Source of the DNA: Acetobacteraceae bacterium
GTDB lineage: Bacteria > Pseudomonadota > Alphaproteobacteria > Acetobacterales > Acetobacteraceae
DNA length: 12,297 bases
Assembly (NCBI GenBank): GCA_027489135.1
Contig: JAIYAI010000751.1
Location: forward strand, 1-12,297
Direction: 5' to 3'
The translations under genes were made by a program, and so were the position numbers. Below the pieces are notes generated by a model. It was given only the letters and a program-made list of their open reading frames with translations, was not told the origin of the DNA and did not search any database. Below are positions 8,985 through 12,297 of this stretch, one piece after another; the first letter of the stretch is position 1; every line of letters begins with the position of its first letter.

Positions 8985-9026
8985 AACCGGATTGCTGAAT
9001 TCCTCGCATCGGCGGGGGTGGGTGCG

Positions 9027-9033
9027 CTAGCTT
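9027..9033 (+). promoter_or_regulatory. Possible -10 element upstream of the P450 gene
   Basis: CTAGCTT lies 58 nt before ATG 9092. No convincing -35 hexamer is found 15-20 nt upstream. It is listed because the same CTA-starting pattern lies upstream of other units, and because a 125-bp gap is long for a simple cotranscribed pair. Confidence 0.22.
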
Positions 9034-9091
9034 CCGCCCCAGGAGCCAGAGACGCGGCGCGTCCCGCGCGCCCATGGGAGCACCAACGGCC

Positions 9092-10342
9092 ATGAACGCA
9101 CCTGTCAATCTCGACCACGCGCAGCTCGCGGCCAGCCTGCCGCTCGACCAGATCGACCCGAGCCAGCCGCAGCTCTTCCAGGACGACACGATCCATCCGT
9201 ACTTCGCGCGCCTGCGCCGCGATGCACCGGTGCACTACACGCGCGAGAGCATGTTCGGCCCGTTCTGGTCGGTCACGCGCTACAAGGACATCATGACGGT
9301 GGAGGTGAACCACAAGGTCTTCTCCTCCTCATCGCAGTTCGGCGGCATCACCATCCGCGACCGAGCCAAGGAGCTCGAGCTGCCGATGTTCATCGCCATG
9401 GATCCGCCGAAGCACGACATCCAGCGCCAGGCGGTGCAGCCCATCGTCGCCCCCGGCAACCTCGCCAAGATGGAGGGCATCATCCGCGAGCGGGTCTGCA
9501 CCATCCTGGACGGCCTGCCGCGCAACGAGACCTTCAACTGGGTCGACAAGGTCTCGATCGAGCTGACGGTGCAGATGCTGGCGACGCTGTTCGACTTCCC
9601 GCAGGAGGACCGGCGCCTGCTCTCCTACTGGTCGGACTGCGCGACGGCGATGCCGATGCCGGGCGGGCTGATCGAGAACGAGGAGCAGCGCGAGAAGGTC
9701 TTCCACGAGATGGCCGCCTACTTCATCGGCCTGTGGAACAAGCGGGTGAACGCGGCACCGGCGCCCGACCTGATCTCGATGATGGCGCACGCGGAAGCCA
9801 CGCGGAACATGCCGCCGCGCGAGTTCATGGGGAACCTGGTGCTGCTGATCGTCGGCGGCAACGATACCACGCGCAACAGCATCTCGGGCGGCGTCTGGTT
9901 CTTTCACAACAACCCGGGCGAATACGCGAAGCTGCGCGCCAACCCGGCGCTGGTCGAGAGCGCGGTGCCGGAGATCATCCGCTACCAGACGCCGCTGGCG
10001 CATATGCGCCGCACCGCGCTGGCCGACTTCGAGCTGCAGGGCCAGAAGATCAAGGAAGGCGACAAGGTCATCATGTGGTACCTGTCGGGCAACCGCGATC
10101 CGGAGGCGATCGAGGAGCCGGAGCGCTTCATCATCGACCGTGCGCGCCCGCGCCAGCACCTCTCCTTCGGCTTCGGCATCCATCGCTGCGTCGGCAACCG
10201 GCTCGCCGAGATGCAGCTGAAGATCCTGTGGGAGGAGATCCTGAAGCGCGACCTGAAGATCGAGGTGCAGGGCCCGCCGAAGCGCGTGCTGTCGGCCTTC
10301 GTGCATGGCATCACCGAACTGCCGGTGCGCGTCGCTGGGTGA
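9092..10342 (+). CDS. cyp153: Cytochrome P450, CYP153 family (terminal alkane/fatty-acid hydroxylase)
   Basis: CYP153 enzymes are soluble class I P450s that insert oxygen at the terminal carbon of alkanes and related chains. The 416-residue product (CYP153A6 is about 420) shows family-like segments: PVHYTRESMFGPFWSVTRYKD near 46-66, MFIAMDPPKHDIQR at 99-112, the I-helix oxygen-activation motif GGNDTTRNS at 255-263, ExxR as E294-R297, and the heme loop FGFGIHRCVGNR with C366 as thiolate ligand. HLSFGFGIHRC followed by NRLAEMQLKILWEEILKR closely resembles CYP153 proteins such as the Marinobacter enzyme. The substrate is inferred; some members prefer fatty acids, limonene or other chains. ATG 9092 is preferred over in-frame ATG 9074, which lacks a ribosome binding site; GGGAG at 9076-9080 precedes 9092. 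The reductase and ferredoxin immediately upstream complete the electron chain. Confidence 0.92.
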   Translation: MNAPVNLDHAQLAASLPLDQIDPSQPQLFQDDTIHPYFARLRRDAPVHYTRESMFGPFWSVTRYKDIMTVEVNHKVFSSSSQFGGITIRDRAKELELPMFIAMDPPKHDIQRQAVQPIVAPGNLAKMEGIIRERVCTILDGLPRNETFNWVDKVSIELTVQMLATLFDFPQEDRRLLSYWSDCATAMPMPGGLIENEEQREKVFHEMAAYFIGLWNKRVNAAPAPDLISMMAHAEATRNMPPREFMGNLVLLIVGGNDTTRNSISGGVWFFHNNPGEYAKLRANPALVESAVPEIIRYQTPLAHMRRTALADFELQGQKIKEGDKVIMWYLSGNRDPEAIEEPERFIIDRARPRQHLSFGFGIHRCVGNRLAEMQLKILWEEILKRDLKIEVQGPPKRVLSAFVHGITELPVRVAG

Positions 10343-10357
10343 CACCCGGGCGGGCGG

Positions 10358-11578
10358 CTACCGCGCCACCCGCCAGGCCACCACGGCCGCCGCACCCACC
10401 ATCGCGGCGGCTAGCAGGAAGGGCAGGCCCGGCACGCCCAGCCAGGCCCCCGCCCCGATCGCCCAGGCGAAGCTGCCGGCGAAGACGAAGGGCCCGATCA
10501 GCCCCGCAATGCCCTGCAGGCTGCCGAGCGCGCCCTGCAGCAGCCCTTGGCGGTCCGGCGGCACGCGCCGCGTCGCCAGCGCCTGTAGCGCCGGCCCCGA
10601 AATGTCCCACAGCGCGAAGACCGGCAGGAAGGCCCAGAACCACAGGGGCGATGGTGCGAGGCCGAAGCCGGCATAGCCAATGGCGCCGCAGGCGAGGCCC
10701 GCGATCAGCGCTCGCCGTTCCCCCAGTCGCTTCACCGCGGGCCCGACCAGCGCGCCCTGCACCGTTGCCGAGCAGATGCCGACCAGCGCCAGGGTGAAGC
10801 CCAGCATCGCCGCGTCCCAGCCGAAGCGGTGCCCGGCATAGAGCACGAAGACCACGGGCAGCACGACGTGGCTGAGCTGCTTGAGGAAGGACACGACGGC
10901 GAGCCCGGCCAGCACCGCATCCCCGCGCAGGAAGGCGAGCGCGCCGAAGGGATTTGCCTGGCGCGGCGCGAAGCGGGGGCTGCGCTTCCCGGGCGGCAGC
11001 GATTCCGGCAGCACCAGCAGGCCGTAGAGGAAGTTGGCCCCGGACAGGCCCGCCGCCACCCAGAAGGGCAGGCGCGGATCGCTCGCCCCGAGCAGCCCCC
11101 CCACCGCGGGCCCGACGACGAAGCCGAGGCCGAAGGCGACGCCGACCATGCCCATCGCCTTGGCGCGTGCCTCGGGCGCGGTGACGTCGGCGATATAGGC
11201 GAAGGCGGTGGAGACGGTGGCCGCGCAGGCCCCGGCGATGACGCGGCCGAGGAAGAGCCAGGGCAAGGTTGGCGCGAGCGCGAGCAGCACATAGTCGAGC
11301 CCGAGGCCGAGATTGGACAGCAGGATCACCGGGCGCCGCCCGAAGCGGTCCGACAGCGCGCCGAGCACCGGCGCGCAGAGGAATTGCATCAGGTTGAAGG
11401 CGAAGCTGAAGACCCCGAAGACGGTGGCAGCGACGACGGTGTTCCCGTCCAGGAAGCCTTCAACCAGGCGCGGCAGCACGGGGATCGCCAGACCGAAGGC
11501 CAGCATGTCCAGCGCGACGGTGACGAAGACGAAGCGCAGCGCGGCGGGGCGCGCGGCGAGGGCGGTATCGGGCGGCAC
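10358..11578 (-). CDS. MFS exporter of the TetA-like (TCR/Tet, DHA1) group
   Basis: This is a 12-segment inner-membrane proton-coupled transporter, most similar in layout to tetracycline and multidrug exporters. From GTG 11578 it has 406 residues, near TetA's roughly 400. Helix 1 carries TVALDMLAFGLAIPVLP at 20-36, the TetA-like opening. Motif A GALSDRFGRRP is at 73-83. The antiporter motif C region GVAFGLGFVVGPAVGG is at 146-161. LPESLPPGKR at 190-199 begins the central cytoplasmic loop. The frame also opens at GTG 11599 and GTG 11656 (432 residues), but those added residues are Arg/Pro-rich, lie ahead of helix 1 and lack any Shine-Dalgarno; no start is well supported. It faces the P450 gene tail to tail with 15 bp between, and shares its upstream region with the hydantoinase gene. 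The substrate is unknown; tetracycline transport should not be assumed. Confidence 0.85.
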   Translation of the reverse strand: MPPDTALAARPAALRFVFVTVALDMLAFGLAIPVLPRLVEGFLDGNTVVAATVFGVFSFAFNLMQFLCAPVLGALSDRFGRRPVILLSNLGLGLDYVLLALAPTLPWLFLGRVIAGACAATVSTAFAYIADVTAPEARAKAMGMVGVAFGLGFVVGPAVGGLLGASDPRLPFWVAAGLSGANFLYGLLVLPESLPPGKRSPRFAPRQANPFGALAFLRGDAVLAGLAVVSFLKQLSHVVLPVVFVLYAGHRFGWDAAMLGFTLALVGICSATVQGALVGPAVKRLGERRALIAGLACGAIGYAGFGLAPSPLWFWAFLPVFALWDISGPALQALATRRVPPDRQGLLQGALGSLQGIAGLIGPFVFAGSFAWAIGAGAWLGVPGLPFLLAAAMVGAAAVVAWRVAR

Positions 11579-11668
11579 GCGGCAGGTGTAGCGCGGCACG
11601 GCGCGACGCGCCGGGGAATTCCGCGTGATGGGGGGAAGGCACGGGATTTGCCTCACCGTGCGCGCGGT

Positions 11669-11712
11669 CTAGACCATGATCCGCGCGCACAGAAGCGCGG
11701 ATCATGGTCTAG
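11669..11712. repeat. Perfect 18-bp inverted repeat with 8-nt loop, flanked by CTAG
   Basis: The left arm CTAGACCATGATCCGCGC (11669-11686) and right arm GCGCGGATCATGGTCTAG (11695-11712) are exact reverse complements around the loop GCACAGAA. Each outer end is CTAG. The left end also sits in a self-palindrome GGTCTAGACC (11666-11675). It lies in the divergent gap between the MFS and hydantoinase genes. It may be a REP-like extragenic palindrome, a remnant with TA/CTAG ends like those produced by IS630/Tc1-type insertion, or a large operator. No transposase is adjacent and no T-tract follows either arm. Confidence 0.85.
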
Positions 11713-11726
11713 GCTCCTGATTTGTC

Positions 11727-11739
11727 GCGTGATTCACGC
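11727..11739. promoter_or_regulatory. Operator-like 13-bp palindrome upstream of the hydantoinase gene
   Basis: GCGTGA, a central T, then TCACGC form a perfect palindrome at 11727-11739. The half-site TCACGCT (11734-11740) recurs at 11764-11770, exactly 30 bp downstream, abutting the possible -10 element. A second short palindrome, GGTG-N4-CACC, lies between them at 11744-11755. The arrangement suggests binding by a dimeric repressor or activator. The regulator is not identifiable and none is encoded in the window. Confidence 0.4.
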
Positions 11740-11770
11740 TTTCGGTGATTCCACCTCCGGCGATCACGCT

Positions 11771-11777
11771 CTAGGCT
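11771..11777 (+). promoter_or_regulatory. Possible -10 element for the hydantoinase gene
   Basis: CTAGGCT lies 22 nt before ATG 11800 and is preceded by the TCACGCT half-site. The 10-bp word TCTAGGCTCC that contains it also occurs at 11708-11717, overlapping the end of the long palindrome. No strong -35 hexamer is visible. Confidence 0.3.
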
Positions 11778-11785
11778 CCGACCGC

Positions 11786-11791
11786 GAGGAG
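11786..11791 (+). promoter_or_regulatory. Ribosome binding site of the hydantoinase gene
   Basis: GAGGAG, in the context GCGAGGAGAAAG, ends 8 nt before ATG 11800. It is one of the strongest Shine-Dalgarno sequences in the window and fixes the start. Confidence 0.7.
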
Positions 11792-11799
11792 AAAGCACC

Positions 11800-12297
11800 A
11801 TGGACAGCTTCGATCTGGTCATCCGCAACGGCACCGTCGCCACCGCATCGGATGTGTTTGCGGCGGATGTCGGCATCGCCGGCGGCAAGGTGGTGGCGCT
11901 GGCCAGGGGGCTGCCAAAGGGGGCGAAGGAGATCGACGCCACTGGCAAGCTGGTGCTGCCAGGGGGCATCGACAGCCACACCCATATCGAGGAGCCACGC
12001 GGCGGGCCGACGGTGAACGCCGACACCTTCGCCTCCGGCACGGCTTCCGCCGCCGTCGGCGGTACCACCACGGTGATCGGGTTCGCGCGGCAGCCCAAGG
12101 GCGGCTCGATTGCCCAAGGTGTTGCCGAGCACATGGAGCGGGCGAAGCGCGGCGCCCGCATCGACTACTGCTTCCACATGATCCTGACCGACCCGCGCCC
12201 GGAGGTGCTGGAGCAGGAGTTGCCGCCGCTGGTCGCGGCCGGGCACCGCACCTTCAAGATCTTCCTCACCTATGACGGCACCCGCATCTCGGACGCC
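11800..12297 (+). CDS. Hydantoinase/dihydropyrimidinase-family amidohydrolase (3'-truncated by window edge)
   Basis: Members are cytoplasmic metal-dependent cyclic amidohydrolases that open dihydropyrimidine or 5-substituted hydantoin rings. The window holds 166 residues of an expected 450-490. The N-terminal strand MDSFDLVIRNGTVATASDVF and LVLPGGIDSHTHIEEP at 51-66 give the metal-binding H60 and H62. TVNADTFASGTASAAVGGTT leads into the first barrel strands. K153 in HRTFKIFLTYDG aligns with the carboxylated lysine that bridges the two metals in D-hydantoinases. In GGTTTVIGFARQPKGGS, residue 94 is Gly where family members usually have Asp (TTxxIDF). The start is secure from the ribosome binding site. 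Substrate (dihydrouracil, hydantoins, allantoin-like) cannot be told from this part. The remaining metal ligands and C-terminus lie beyond the edge. Confidence 0.9.
   Translation, partial: MDSFDLVIRNGTVATASDVFAADVGIAGGKVVALARGLPKGAKEIDATGKLVLPGGIDSHTHIEEPRGGPTVNADTFASGTASAAVGGTTTVIGFARQPKGGSIAQGVAEHMERAKRGARIDYCFHMILTDPRPEVLEQELPPLVAAGHRTFKIFLTYDGTRISDA

Noticed and set aside
10333..10360. Bidirectional terminator between the convergent P450 and MFS genes
   Set aside because: Only a 4-bp GGGT/ACCC stem is visible and there are no T-tracts on either strand.
11669..11712. TetR-type operator controlling a tetracycline efflux gene
   Set aside because: The palindrome is much longer than typical TetR operators and no tetR-like gene is adjacent; the exporter's substrate is unknown.
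10829..12016. 395-codon plus-strand open frame running through the MFS gene into the hydantoinase region
   Set aside because: It is charged low-complexity sequence antisense to a clear membrane protein and out of frame with the hydantoinase.

Overview
The window reads as chromosomal DNA from a GC-rich alphaproteobacterium. G/C-ending codons dominate every gene, and carB is directly followed by greA, an arrangement familiar in Alphaproteobacteria. An Acetobacteraceae/Rhodospirillales host (for example a Roseomonas-like organism) is my inference; there is no rRNA or other taxonomic marker here. No tRNA, rRNA, CRISPR array, transposase or phage gene was found.

Layout. (1) 1-4245, plus strand, housekeeping: the 3' three quarters of carB (carbamoyl-phosphate synthase large subunit, cut by the left edge), greA, and a threonine ammonia-lyase with a C-terminal ACT domain. 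The 144-bp carB-greA gap is rich in short inverted and direct repeats. (2) 4280-7348, plus strand: a compact four-gene ABC importer of the osmoprotectant (glycine betaine/choline, OsmF/OpuC) type, in the order periplasmic binding protein, permease, permease, ATPase. Its stop and start codons overlap by 1, 4 and 4 nt. (3) 7401-10342, plus strand: a complete three-component class I cytochrome P450 system, made of an FAD/NADH ferredoxin reductase, a putidaredoxin-type [2Fe-2S] ferredoxin and a CYP153-family P450. This is the expected toolkit for terminal hydroxylation of alkanes or fatty-acid-like substrates: electrons pass from NADH to FAD to [2Fe-2S] to heme. (4) 10358-11578, minus strand: a TetA-like MFS exporter, converging on the P450 gene with only 15 bp between the stop codons. 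(5) 11579-11799: a divergent regulatory gap holding a perfect 18-bp inverted repeat with an 8-nt loop, a 13-bp palindrome, and short direct repeats. (6) 11800-12297, plus strand: the first 166 codons of a hydantoinase/dihydropyrimidinase-family amidohydrolase, cut by the right edge.

No clearly undescribed multi-gene system is visible. The protein-coding content belongs to known families. The most unusual material is non-coding: the long palindrome flanked by CTAG at 11669-11712, the operator-like palindrome next to it, and the alternative hairpins between carB and greA. A CTANNNT-like element recurs upstream of most transcription units and may be the local -10 box. The physical link between an osmoprotectant importer and a CYP153 hydroxylase module is the most interesting gene-level arrangement.
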